A stretch of 36,474 nt of DNA, from assembly GCF_000331005.1 (NCBI RefSeq), contig NZ_AEJB01000280.1, forward strand, positions 1 to 36,474, read 5' to 3'. The notes under the pieces were generated by a model. It had not been told where the DNA came from, ran no database searches, and saw only the letters and a program-made list of their open reading frames with translations. The stretch is from Streptomyces turgidiscabies Car8 (GTDB taxonomy: Bacteria; Actinomycetota; Actinomycetes; Streptomycetales; Streptomycetaceae). How positions within the stretch are numbered: position 1 is the stretch's first letter; the number at the start of each line of letters is the position of its first letter. The position numbers and the translations under genes are program-made. Positions 8,343-16,697 of the stretch are shown piece after piece.

Positions 8343-10508
8343 TCAGCTGACGTCGGACGCGTCCAGGCGGTACAGGCCGCTGCTGGTCGACGTGGATGTC
8401 GAGCTCGACGTCGACGAGCTGGTGGTCGAAGTGGAGCTGTAGGCCGAGGAGTTGACCGCCGTGCCGTGCTCCTTCACCCAGGTGGCGATCTCCGAGTTCG
8501 TGCCCTGGCCGGTGTCGCTGCTGACGATGATGTAGTGCAGCTCGCCCGACTTCACCAGGCTCTTGAGCTTGGCGAGGGTCATCGCGTTGTCGCTGCCCGA
8601 CCAGCCGCCCATGGAGATGACCGGCCGGCCCGACTCCAGGATGATCGAGGACGCCGTCTGGTCGGTGGCCACCGCCAGCAGCCAGGTCGCGCCGTCCTGG
8701 TGCTTCTTGAGGTACGTGATCATGTCGGACGACACCTGCGAGCCGCCGCCCATTCCGCCGCCGCTCGGGCGGGTGCCCGACTCGGCCGCCGCCTCCGACG
8801 AACTCCCGCTGGTGGACGAGGTGTTGCCGGACGGGGGCTGACCCATGGACGGGCCGCCGCTGGTGCTCGTACCGCTGCTGCTGCCACTCGTGCCGCTCGT
8901 GCCACTCGTACTGCTGGAGCCCTGCGGAGCGCCGCCTCCGCCCATGCCCCCGCCCATTCCGCCGCCCGTGCTGGGGCCGGCCGTCGGGTTCGTGCCGTTG
9001 GTGGAGCTGGTGGCCGCCGAGACGGAGTAGGCCGCCGGGCCCGCCAGAAGGGCGACGACCGCCGCCAGGGCCGCGATGCCCAGCAGGCGCTGTCGCTTCA
9101 TGAACCGGCCGGTCAGCAGGCCGATGACCGAGACCGTGGCCGCCACGGCCACCACGATCTCCGCGACCGTGTACAGGGTGCCGGAGCCCGAGACCCGCTG
9201 GAGCAGGACGACCGCCCAGACCGCGCTCGCCGCGACCGCCACCGGCAGAACCCACGCCCACTTCGCCGAGCCCTCGCGGAAGGCGCGGTACAGCATGACG
9301 CCGCCGGCGCCCGCCAGGGCCGCGATGCCCGGGGCCATGGCCGTGACGTAGTACGGGTGGAAGGTGCCCTCGGCGAGGGCGAAGGTCAGGTAGTGCAGGA
9401 CGAACCAGCCGCCCCACAGCATCAGCGACGCCCGCTCGGAGTCCGTACGGGGAGCCCGGCCGCGCAGGACCAGGCCCGCGACCAGGGCGATCAGCGCGAA
9501 CGGGATCAGCCAGGAGATCTGACCGCCCATGATCTCGTTGAACATCCGGTAGACGCCCGAACTGCCGCCGAAGCTGGCGCCGTTGCCCTGCGAGCCCACC
9601 GACGAACTCGCCCCGAAGATACGGCCGAAGCCGTTGTAGCCGATGACCAGGTCCCAGACCGTGTTGTCGGTCGAACCGCCGATGTAGGGGCGGGAGGAGG
9701 CCGGGATCAGGTCGACGACCACCATCCACCAGGCGGAGGAGACGATCAGTGCGACGGTGGCCACGGCCAGGTTGCGGACGCGCTTGCCGAGCCCGGCGTC
9801 CGCGGCCCAGAGGTAGACGAGGAAGAAGACCGGCAGGACGACGTACGCCTGCATCATCTTGGTGTTGAAGGCGAAGCCGATCGCGACCGCCGACCACACC
9901 AGCGGCATCAGCCGTCCCGTGCGCACCGCCTTCATCAGGGCAGCCGCGCCCAGCAGCATCAGGAAGACGAGGATCGGGTCCGGGTTGGTGTCCCGGGTGA
10001 TGGCCACCGTGATGGGTGTCAGGGTGAGCGCGAGAGCCGCGATCGTCGCCGCGACCGGGCCGAAGTCACGCTTCACCATGCGGTGCAGCAACGCGACCGA
10101 GCCGGTGCCCACCGCGACCATCGGCAGCATCAACTGCCAGGTGCCGTAACCGAACACACGGGCCGACAGGCCCATCACCCAGAGGGCGAAGGGGGGTTTG
10201 TCGACGGTGATGAAGCTGCCGGAGTCCAACGCGCCGAAGAAGAACGCCTTCCAGCTCTTCGTGCCGCTGTACACGGCCGCGTCGTAGAAGGTGTTGCCGG
10301 TGATGGACGAGAGGTTCCAGGCGTAGAGCGCCGTGGCCAGCAGGAGGATGCCCCAGAGGGCGGGGCGGGTCCAGCGCGGGTCCTCCGGGGCGCCGCTGAA
10401 CAGGCGCCGGGCACGGCCCGCGAGGGTGCCGTCGGTGGCCGGGGGTTCGGCGCGACGACGGTGGTCGGGCGCGCTGTCGCGGGTCGGCGGCGGGGCGAGG
10501 GTCGTCAT
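8343..10508 (-). CDS. GT39 (ArnT/PMT-like) integral-membrane glycosyltransferase, YkcB type
   Basis: A 721-residue polytopic GT-C enzyme transferring a sugar from a polyprenyl-phosphate donor to an extracytoplasmic acceptor. The first loop carries the acidic motif TFYDAAVYSGTKSWKAFFFG and then FITVDKPPFALWVMG, characteristic of the PMT_2/ArnT family. About eleven to twelve membrane helices follow to about residue 525. A Gly/Ser/Thr/Met-rich linker then leads to an extracellular domain (DMITYLKKHQDGATWLLAVA ... ISMGGWSGSD), which resembles the YkcA/YkcB C-terminal domain. It ends with a Ser/Thr tract. ATG 10508 overlaps the GT2 stop by four bases (ATGA). The GT2 partner probably makes the lipid-linked donor. 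Acceptor unknown. Confidence 0.9.
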   Translation of the reverse strand: MTTLAPPPTRDSAPDHRRRAEPPATDGTLAGRARRLFSGAPEDPRWTRPALWGILLLATALYAWNLSSITGNTFYDAAVYSGTKSWKAFFFGALDSGSFITVDKPPFALWVMGLSARVFGYGTWQLMLPMVAVGTGSVALLHRMVKRDFGPVAATIAALALTLTPITVAITRDTNPDPILVFLMLLGAAALMKAVRTGRLMPLVWSAVAIGFAFNTKMMQAYVVLPVFFLVYLWAADAGLGKRVRNLAVATVALIVSSAWWMVVVDLIPASSRPYIGGSTDNTVWDLVIGYNGFGRIFGASSSVGSQGNGASFGGSSGVYRMFNEIMGGQISWLIPFALIALVAGLVLRGRAPRTDSERASLMLWGGWFVLHYLTFALAEGTFHPYYVTAMAPGIAALAGAGGVMLYRAFREGSAKWAWVLPVAVAASAVWAVVLLQRVSGSGTLYTVAEIVVAVAATVSVIGLLTGRFMKRQRLLGIAALAAVVALLAGPAAYSVSAATSSTNGTNPTAGPSTGGGMGGGMGGGGAPQGSSSTSGTSGTSGSSSGTSTSGGPSMGQPPSGNTSSTSGSSSEAAAESGTRPSGGGMGGGSQVSSDMITYLKKHQDGATWLLAVATDQTASSIILESGRPVISMGGWSGSDNAMTLAKLKSLVKSGELHYIIVSSDTGQGTNSEIATWVKEHGTAVNSSAYSSTSTTSSSTSSSTSTSTSSGLYRLDASDVS

Positions 10509-11386
10509 GACGCGTACTCCAAGCTGGGGACGGGGCTGCTGATGTGCTGAGGTGCGCCGACCGGGGTGTGGCCCTGTGCGGGGACGCGGTGCGGGACGGG
10601 GATCCGGGAGCGTCCGGTGAGACCGGCGCGCAGCATCCGGCGTACGCCCCTGAGGTCGGCCAGGGCGGTACGGACGATGTCGACCCTGCTGTCGGGGTCG
10701 TCGACCCAGTCGACCGGTACTTCGTGGATGCGCAGCCGGTTGCGCTGGGCCAGGACCAGCAACTCGGTGTCGAAGAACCAGGAGTTGTCCTGGATATGTG
10801 GCTCCAGGGCCCGGAAGACGTCGGTGCGGACCGCCTTGAAACCGCACTGGGCGTCCGAGATGGGGGTCCCCCCGCTCGAGCGAAGCCGAGAGTGGGGGAG
10901 GGCCGCGAGGCCGAGCTTCAGCAGGGCGTTGTACGAACGGGAGACGAACTCGCGCTTCGGGCCGCGCACCACGTCGGCCTGGCGGTGCAGCCGGCTGCCG
11001 ATGGCCACGTCGCTGTGGCCGGAGAGAAGGGGCGCCACGAGCGGGAGGAAGCCCGCGAGGCCCGTCGACAGGTCGACGTCCATGTAGGCGACCACGTCGG
11101 CCGTGGAGCGGCTCCACACGTGCTTCAGGGCGCGGCCCCGGCCCTTGGCGTCCAGATGGACGGCGTGGACATGGGGGAGGCGGAGCGTCAGCTCGGTCGC
11201 CGCCTGCCAGGTGGCGTCAGTGCTGGCGTTGTCCGCGACCGTGATCCGGAACGGGAACGGGAAGGAGGCTTCGAGGTAGGCGTGGAGACGGCCGATGCTG
11301 TCGGCGAGTACGTGCGCCTCGTTGTACACCGGCACCACGATCTCGACCGAACGCCGCCGGACGCCCCTCGCGTTCGTTTCGTTCAT
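10505..11386 (-). CDS. GT2 polyprenyl-phosphate sugar synthase-like, YkcC/DPM1 type
   Basis: A 293-residue GT-A enzyme expected to load a sugar onto polyprenyl phosphate for the GT39 partner. It shows the family order: VEIVVPVYNEAHVLADSI, then VADNASTDATW, then the metal-binding YMDVDLSTG. These are followed by SDAQCGFKAVRTDVFR and DNSWFFDTELLVLAQR. No C-terminal membrane helices are seen. About a dozen residues (PHSRLRSSGGTP) directly before ISDAQCGF are encoded by the genomic repeat at 10861-10900 and look like an insertion in a loop next to the catalytic core. The ATG at 11386 is used; the ribosome site is weak. Confidence 0.9.
   Translation of the reverse strand: MNETNARGVRRRSVEIVVPVYNEAHVLADSIGRLHAYLEASFPFPFRITVADNASTDATWQAATELTLRLPHVHAVHLDAKGRGRALKHVWSRSTADVVAYMDVDLSTGLAGFLPLVAPLLSGHSDVAIGSRLHRQADVVRGPKREFVSRSYNALLKLGLAALPHSRLRSSGGTPISDAQCGFKAVRTDVFRALEPHIQDNSWFFDTELLVLAQRNRLRIHEVPVDWVDDPDSRVDIVRTALADLRGVRRMLRAGLTGRSRIPVPHRVPAQGHTPVGAPQHISSPVPSLEYAS
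10861..10900. repeat. Streptomyces-type short palindromic repeat inside the GT2 gene
   Basis: Forty bases with G5/C6 outer arms and a core CTCGAGCGAAGCCGAG, bounded by TGGGGGTCCCCCC and AGTGGGGGAG. From general recollection, this type of sequence recurs in intergenic regions of many Streptomyces genomes. Here it lies within a reading frame and is translated without a stop. Only one copy was noticed in the window. Confidence 0.7.
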
Positions 11387-11518
11387 GCCAGTGACGATCG
11401 GGGCCGTATCTGGGGCGACCCTGAGGCGACTCTGAGCGACGAATGAGAATCAGCGAACTCACAGCCTGCCCACAGGAGCCCGCTGGCACGTGACTCACCG
11501 ACCTACTGACACGTGACT

Positions 11519-12124
11519 TCAGGCCGTGTGCGCGTTGCCGCCACCCGGGGTCGCGGACGCTATCAACTGGTCGATCAGCGCTATCAGCACGTCCCGGCAC
11601 GAGTCCCGGTCCCGGGCGTCGCACAGCAGGACCGGGGTGTGCTCCGGCAGCGCCAGTGCCTCCCGTATCTCATCCGGCTCGTACGGATGTTCCCCGTGGA
11701 AGCCGTTCACCCCGACGACGAACGGGATGTCCCGGCGCTCGAAGAAGTCGATCGCCGCGAAGCTCGACTCCGGCCGGCGTACGTCGATGAGGACCACGGC
11801 CCCCAGCGCGCCGATCGCCAGGTCGTTCCACATGAACCAGAACCGCTGCTGCCCCGGCGTACCGAAGAGGTACAGGATCAGCTCGTGGCTGAGGGTGATG
11901 CGACCGAAGTCGAGGGCCACGGTGGTGGCCTTCTTCTGTTCGATGCCGTCGAGGTCGTCGATGCCGAGGCCGGCCGCCGTGAGCGGCTCCTCGGTGCGCA
12001 GGGGCACGATCTCGCTGACCGAGCCGACCATCGTCGTCTTGCCCACGCCGAACCCGCCGGCGATGAGGATCTTGACCGTGTCGGGCGCCGAGGTCCCGTT
12101 CAGGGTCGGGTCAGAGCCGGCCAA
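11519..12124 (-). CDS. cvnD: Conservon GTPase CvnD
   Basis: Small Ras/MglA-like GTPase of the actinobacterial conservon, 201 residues. The P-loop GGFGVGKTT lies at residues 23-31. The switch/G3 region is LFGTPGQQRFWFMW, and a hydrophobic strand LGAVVLIDVRRPESS follows. In characterised conservons CvnD is the switch of a membrane-associated complex with CvnA, B and C, comparable to a G-protein system. The TTG at 12124 overlaps the cvnC stop region by 14 bases. No better-placed start precedes the P-loop, so the N-terminus is moderately certain. It is the last gene of the operon. Confidence 0.93.
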   Translation of the reverse strand: MAGSDPTLNGTSAPDTVKILIAGGFGVGKTTMVGSVSEIVPLRTEEPLTAAGLGIDDLDGIEQKKATTVALDFGRITLSHELILYLFGTPGQQRFWFMWNDLAIGALGAVVLIDVRRPESSFAAIDFFERRDIPFVVGVNGFHGEHPYEPDEIREALALPEHTPVLLCDARDRDSCRDVLIALIDQLIASATPGGGNAHTA

Positions 12125-12524
12125 GACCGTCCCTCACTTTCTGGAGCAGGTCCATGTCCGTGGTGCGCGAGATCTGCCTCGGGGACTGGGCGGTGATCCG
12201 GCCGGCCTCCAGCAGGTCGCACAGCATGATGACGACCACGCTCACCGGCAGGTCCAGATGGGCCGCGAGTTCCGCCACCACGACGGGCCGCGCGCACAGC
12301 CGCAGGATCCGAGCGTGCTCGGGCTGCGGACGCGTGGGCCCGTCCGGCTGCGGCTCCACCGCCGTCACCGACGTGATCAGAGTGAAGTCGGCGCGGCTGG
12401 GCCGGGTCCGCCCGCCGGTGAGCGTGAACGGCCGTACGAGACGGCCGGCCGCGTCGCTTCCGTTCACCTCACTCGCCGGCCGCGCCGACGACCCCGGCAC
12501 GCGGGGCCGCGCTGAGGTGCTCAC
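12111..12524 (-). CDS. cvnC: Conservon protein CvnC (DUF742)
   Basis: A 137-residue DUF742 protein. It has the family signature AGRLVRPFTLTGGRTRPS, then a winged-helix-like region HARILRLCARPVVVAELAAH. A C-terminal segment VIMLCDLLEAGRITAQ precedes the end DLLQKVRDGLGRL. It is thought to link the roadblock protein and the GTPase in the conservon complex. The GTG at 12524 gives a 56-base overlap with cvnB. An alternative GTG at 12467, just past the cvnB stop, would shorten it by 19 residues, and neither has a clear ribosome site. The start is therefore uncertain although the gene is not. Confidence 0.9.
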   Translation of the reverse strand: MSTSARPRVPGSSARPASEVNGSDAAGRLVRPFTLTGGRTRPSRADFTLITSVTAVEPQPDGPTRPQPEHARILRLCARPVVVAELAAHLDLPVSVVVIMLCDLLEAGRITAQSPRQISRTTDMDLLQKVRDGLGRL

Positions 12525-12909
12525 CGATCTTCTTCACCAGCATGTTCATCTGGTACGCCACCACGCCGACGTCCGCGCCCTGGCTGGTCAGCACCGCGAG
12601 GTGGGCGCCCGGGCCGGCCGCCGTGAGGATCAGGTAGCCGTTGCGCATCTCGATCAGCGCCTGGCGCACCGGGCCGCCCCGGAAGTCCATGCTGACGCCC
12701 TTGCTGAGGCTCATCAGCCCGGACGCGGTCGCCGCGAGCCGCTCGGCGTCGTCCCGCAGGAACGCCGTGGACCTGCTGACGACCAGTCCGTCCTCGGAAA
12801 GCACGACGGCGTGGTTGACCTCGGCTACCCGGTCCACGAGTCCGGTGAGCAACTGGTCGAGCTCGGTGTGCGTGGCGGGGGTGGGGCGTGTCATTTCTCT
12901 GTCCTTCAT
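12469..12909 (-). CDS. cvnB: Conservon roadblock/LC7 protein CvnB
   Basis: A 146-residue roadblock/LC7 (MglB-like) protein, the likely regulator of the CvnD GTPase. Features: the N-terminal helix ELDQLLTGLVDRVAEVNHAV, then VVLSEDGLVVSRS, a central helix around the ERLAATASGLMSL segment, and strands NGYLILTAA and HLAVLTSQGADVG. The ATG at 12909 overlaps the cvnA stop by one base (TGATG), indicating translational coupling. A second ATG five codons later is possible. Confidence 0.94.
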   Translation of the reverse strand: MKDREMTRPTPATHTELDQLLTGLVDRVAEVNHAVVLSEDGLVVSRSTAFLRDDAERLAATASGLMSLSKGVSMDFRGGPVRQALIEMRNGYLILTAAGPGAHLAVLTSQGADVGVVAYQMNMLVKKIGEHLSAAPRAGVVGAAGE

Positions 12910-15362
12910 CAGCGGTCTGCGGGCGGAGTCGAGGTGACCGGAGTGCCTGCGTCGGGGAGTTGTGCGTCAGGTTCCTGAGGCGCGTAGTCCTCCCCATGGT
13001 CGTACTGCTCTTCGGCGTCGTCGTCACGGGCCTGGAGGGTGCCGCGCTGGAACCCGGAGAGCGAGGAGGCCGCGCGCTCCGCCGAGAACTCCTCGGGCGC
13101 CTCCTCGGACGTGCCGTCCGGTTCGGTGTCCTCCCGCAGCTCGGCGGCCAGGCTGGTCTGCGGCACCCGGCGCGGCAGCGGGGTAAGCCCGCCCTTGCGG
13201 GCGGCGGCGCCCCCGCGTTCGGCCTTGCGCTCACCGCCCGGACCCGCTCCCAGGTCCGCCCCGACGAGGACGGCGGCCCGGGGAGCGGTACCGGCGTCGG
13301 CGGTCCGGACGCGGGACACGGCGGACTGCGTCTCCCGGACGCGCTCGTGCGTCGGGCGCTCCGCGACAGCCGGGCCGGGCACCTCGGCGGACGCTTCCGC
13401 CGACTCCGACAAGTCCGTGTCCGGCGCGCTGAGTTCCCGTACGACGACGTCGTGCGGGATCAGCACGATCGCCGTCGTACCGCCGTACGGCGAGGAGCGC
13501 AGCGTGACGTGGATGCCGTGCCGGACGGCGAGGCGCGCGATCACGAACATGCCGAGCCGCAGGTCGTCGGCGAGGGCCACCACGTCGAACTGCGGGGCCT
13601 TGGCCAGGTGTTCGTTGAAGGACGCGTAGTCGTCCTCGGACATGCCGAGTCCGCGGTCCTCGATCTCGATGGCCAGGCCCTTGGCGACCATCGCGGCCCG
13701 TACACCCACCGGGCTGGGCGCGGGGGAGTAGGCGGTCGCGTTGTCGATCAGCTCGGCCAGCAGATGGATGACGTCGGCGACCGCGGGCGGCGCGAGGTAC
13801 ACGTCCTCCTCGGTCTGCACCTCGACCCGCTGGTACTGGGCGACCTCACCGACGGCGCTGCGCAGGATGTCGATCAGCGCGACCGGCTCGGTCCAGCTGC
13901 GGCCGGGCCGTTCACCGCTGATGATGACGAGGTTCTCCTCGTAGCGGCGCAACTGGCTGGCCGTCGAGTCGAGTTCGTACAGGCCCTTGAGGATCTCCGG
14001 GTCCTGGTGGGCGCGTTCCAGCGCGTCCAGCTTGGTGAGCTGGAGGTTGACCAGGTTCTGGCTCTGCCGGGCGATGCCCAGGATGACCTTCTGGAAGCCC
14101 CGCCGGGTGTCGGCGAGTTCGACCGCGGTGTGCACGGCGGTGCGCTGCGCGGCGTTGAACGCGTGTGCCACCTGACCGAGTTCGTCGTAGCCGTAGTCCA
14201 GCGGCGGGGTGGCCGACTCGACGTCGACCTTCTCGCCCCGGTTGAGCCGCGCGACCACGTCCGGCAGCCGCTCCTCGGCCAGGCTGAGGGTCGCCATGCG
14301 CAGCCCGCGCAGCCGGCGGGACAGGGACCGGGTGATGCGCCAGGACAGGATGACGCACAGCACCAGTCCGCCGAGTCCGACGGCGCTCAGCACACCGGCC
14401 TTGATCAGCAGCGAGTCCGCCTCGTCGGCGCTGCGGGTGAGGAGTCCCCGGGTCTCGTCGTGGATGAGCGAGCCGTACTGGAGGCTCAGCTGGTCGATCG
14501 CGGCCGACCACTGCTTCTGCCTGGCGGGCAGGGTGATCTTCCGTTCGGCGCCGCCGCCGGGCGTGCCCGACGCGAGCACCTGGTCCTCGATGGCGGTCAC
14601 GGTCCGCCAGGCGGGGCCCGCCAGGATCGCCTCGGTGCGGGTCTTCGCCGAGCCGGTGAGGGACTGGATCAGCTGGTCCTCGACGACCCAGCGCCGGGCG
14701 CTGACCAGCCGGACGTAGGCCTCCCACTCCTTCTGGTCGAAGTGGCGCGAGGGCCAGGCCAGGGTGAGCTGCGAGTCCTCCTGGGCGACCAGTTCGGCCG
14801 CCTGCTCCAGTGACACGAGTGGGCCGGCCTGCGAGGTGAGGTCGCCGTCGTCGACCTGGGAGAGCTCCTGGAAGGCGTGGATCTGGTTGCCGATGATCGA
14901 CGAGTACTGGTCCAGCACCTGCTGGGGGGAGATGTCGGTGAGACGGTCCACCTGCCCGCGGTAGTACTCCAGGCTGCCCGTCGCCGCGATGACCGAGTAC
15001 ATCCGGTCCCCGATACGGGAGGGGGCCTCCTGGACGGCCTTCGTCTGTCCGACCAGTTTCGCGACCGCCACGTCCGTCGCCTTGCGCTGCGCGTCCAGGG
15101 CGGTGCGGTCGCCCTTGGGCGAGGCCAGCCACTCGGCCGACAGGGTGCGCTCCTTCTGCAACGCGAACGTGGCGTCGGTGCCCATGGCGCCGGTCGCCTT
15201 GCTGAGTTGCGTCTGGTCCCGCAGCCGCATGCCCTCCGAGAACATCTGAATCGTGGTCACACCCCACATCGCGGCGAGGAGGACGCTGGGAACCAGTGCG
15301 AGAAGGATCAGCGAGAGACGTATGGAGCCGAGACGGCGCCGGGCACCTTTGCGTGGAGGCAT
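12909..15362 (-). CDS. cvnA: Conservon sensor kinase-like CvnA (NIT + HAMP + HATPase)
   Basis: Membrane sensor of the conservon, 817 residues. Segment one is the membrane helix at about residues 12-33. It is followed by an extracellular nitrate/nitrite-sensor-like (NIT) domain with LQKERTLSAEWLAS. The second helix lies at about 345-368, then a HAMP linker. The ATP-binding domain has an N-box ELIDNATAYSPAPSPVG, a G1 box DRGLGM and a G2 segment RLGMFVIARLAVRHGI. A disordered Glu/Ala/Pro tail of roughly 150 residues ends the protein. In the helix where related kinases carry LDHLATR, this one reads LDSTASQLRR, with no histidine. ATG 15362 follows AGGACG. Regulation may begin in the 303-base region upstream. 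Confidence 0.93.
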   Translation of the reverse strand: MPPRKGARRRLGSIRLSLILLALVPSVLLAAMWGVTTIQMFSEGMRLRDQTQLSKATGAMGTDATFALQKERTLSAEWLASPKGDRTALDAQRKATDVAVAKLVGQTKAVQEAPSRIGDRMYSVIAATGSLEYYRGQVDRLTDISPQQVLDQYSSIIGNQIHAFQELSQVDDGDLTSQAGPLVSLEQAAELVAQEDSQLTLAWPSRHFDQKEWEAYVRLVSARRWVVEDQLIQSLTGSAKTRTEAILAGPAWRTVTAIEDQVLASGTPGGGAERKITLPARQKQWSAAIDQLSLQYGSLIHDETRGLLTRSADEADSLLIKAGVLSAVGLGGLVLCVILSWRITRSLSRRLRGLRMATLSLAEERLPDVVARLNRGEKVDVESATPPLDYGYDELGQVAHAFNAAQRTAVHTAVELADTRRGFQKVILGIARQSQNLVNLQLTKLDALERAHQDPEILKGLYELDSTASQLRRYEENLVIISGERPGRSWTEPVALIDILRSAVGEVAQYQRVEVQTEEDVYLAPPAVADVIHLLAELIDNATAYSPAPSPVGVRAAMVAKGLAIEIEDRGLGMSEDDYASFNEHLAKAPQFDVVALADDLRLGMFVIARLAVRHGIHVTLRSSPYGGTTAIVLIPHDVVVRELSAPDTDLSESAEASAEVPGPAVAERPTHERVRETQSAVSRVRTADAGTAPRAAVLVGADLGAGPGGERKAERGGAAARKGGLTPLPRRVPQTSLAAELREDTEPDGTSEEAPEEFSAERAASSLSGFQRGTLQARDDDAEEQYDHGEDYAPQEPDAQLPDAGTPVTSTPPADR

Positions 15363-15665
15363 CGTCGTCCTAGGGCGATCAGCGGTGGGCGGGAGTGACA
15401 AGTGGCAGGTGACGGATGGCGGGTGACAGCGGAAACGGAACAGGTGGCGGAACACGCCCGGGTCGGCAGGATGCTATCCGTACAAGTGAACGTACACACC
15501 GTGAGCCCCCAAAGCTTGGCGTAGCCGTTGTACGACGGTTGCTGCGCAAAGGGATTGGGGAGCGCACCGGAAGGGGATACGGAACGTCCGCCGAAGGGAG
15601 CCGACGGGGGCTGTAGGGATCCGTAGGGAGTCGTAGAGGGACGGGAGTCGGGTACCGCGTGACGC
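15363..15665. other. Upstream region of the conservon
   Basis: This 303-base gap is probably the cvn promoter region. It holds the near-palindrome CCGTTGTACGACGG (15525-15538), a GTAC-N8-GTAC pair at 15480-15495, and a -10-like TAGCAT on the minus strand at 15471-15476. The part next to the binding-protein gene has short GTAGGGA-like repeats. No gene was found. Confidence 0.45.
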
Positions 15666-16697
15666 TCAGCGGGTGCCGTCGGCCGCGAACCTGGCGACGT
15701 CGGCGATGTTCTGCTTGGTGACGAAGGCGGGCCCGGTGAGCACGGGAGCCGATCCGCCGCCGCTGAAGTTGCCGTTGGACTTGTACAGCCAGAGCGAGTC
15801 GACTGCGAGATAGCCCTGGAGGTACGGCTGCTGATCCACGGCGAACTGCACGGCACCACTCTTGATCGCGCCCACGATGTCGTTGTTGAGGTCGAAGGTG
15901 GCGATCTTCGCCTTGCTGCCCGACTGGTCCACCGACTTCACCGCCGAGAGCGCGAACTGCGCGCCCAGCGTGACCACTTCGTCGATGCTCGGGTCCTGGT
16001 TCAGCCGGGCCGCGATGACCGCGGACACCGTGTCCATGTCGGTGCCGTTCACGTACAGGTTCTCGGTCTCGCCGGTGAAGGTCTTCTTCACACCGGCGCA
16101 GCGCGCCTCCAGGCCGACGTTCCCCTGCTCGTGGATGACGCAGAGGGCGTGCTTGACCTTGAGCGCGTCCAGCTTGTCGCCGAGAGCCCGGCCGGCGGTG
16201 CTCTCGTCCTGGCCGAAGAACTCCAGCAGGCCCGTCGAACGCCACGCGTCGATACCCGAGTTGAGGCCGACCACGGGAATCCCGGCGGCCTTCGCCTGCG
16301 AGACCACGCTTTTCATCGCGTCCGGCTTGGCGAGGGTCACGGCGATCCCGTCGACCTTGTTCTTGACGGCGTCGCGCACCAGATCGGCCTGGGCGGCGGC
16401 ATCGGGGTCACTCGCGTACGTCAGCTCGATGTTGTCCTTCGCCGCGGCGGCCTGCGCTCCCTTCTGCACCCGCTCCCAGAAGGCGTCGCCCTTGGCTCCG
16501 TGGGTGATCAGGGCGACCTTCATCCGGGCGGTACCGGCGCCGGCGGAGCCCCGGCCGGAGTCCGACCCGTCGGAGCCGGAGCCCGAACAGCCGGCCGCGA
16601 GGAGACAGACGGCGGCCAGACCGGCGACAACGGCCGTGGCACGGACGGACCGTGCGGAAGCGGAAGCGGAACCGGAAGAGGCGGGGGGTGTGTTCAT
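15666..16697 (-). CDS. Orphan sugar-binding lipoprotein (RbsB/Peripla_BP_4 class)
   Basis: A 343-residue periplasmic-binding-protein-type lipoprotein. It has a signal peptide with lipobox LLAAGC, a Ser/Gly/Asp linker, then VALITHGAKGDAFWERVQKG. The ligand-site and hinge patterns VDGIAVTLAKPDAMKSVV, AAGIPVVGLNSGID and IATFDLNNDIVGAI are typical of ribose/galactose-type binders. No matching permease or ATPase gene lies nearby. The next gene on the same strand is cvnA, 303 bases away, so it may present a ligand to the CvnA sensor, though this is inference. A GAGG lies about 12 bases before the ATG. Confidence 0.9.
   Translation of the reverse strand: MNTPPASSGSASASARSVRATAVVAGLAAVCLLAAGCSGSGSDGSDSGRGSAGAGTARMKVALITHGAKGDAFWERVQKGAQAAAAKDNIELTYASDPDAAAQADLVRDAVKNKVDGIAVTLAKPDAMKSVVSQAKAAGIPVVGLNSGIDAWRSTGLLEFFGQDESTAGRALGDKLDALKVKHALCVIHEQGNVGLEARCAGVKKTFTGETENLYVNGTDMDTVSAVIAARLNQDPSIDEVVTLGAQFALSAVKSVDQSGSKAKIATFDLNNDIVGAIKSGAVQFAVDQQPYLQGYLAVDSLWLYKSNGNFSGGGSAPVLTGPAFVTKQNIADVARFAADGTR

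Noticed and set aside
8466..10550. Plus-strand open frame opposite the GT39 gene
   Set aside because: Arg/His/Ala-rich antisense frame; the opposite strand shows membrane helices and family motifs.
11487..11518. Direct repeat CACGTGACT twice between the GT2 and cvnD genes
   Set aside because: It lies just past the cvnD stop, is short, and has no obvious promoter or terminator role.
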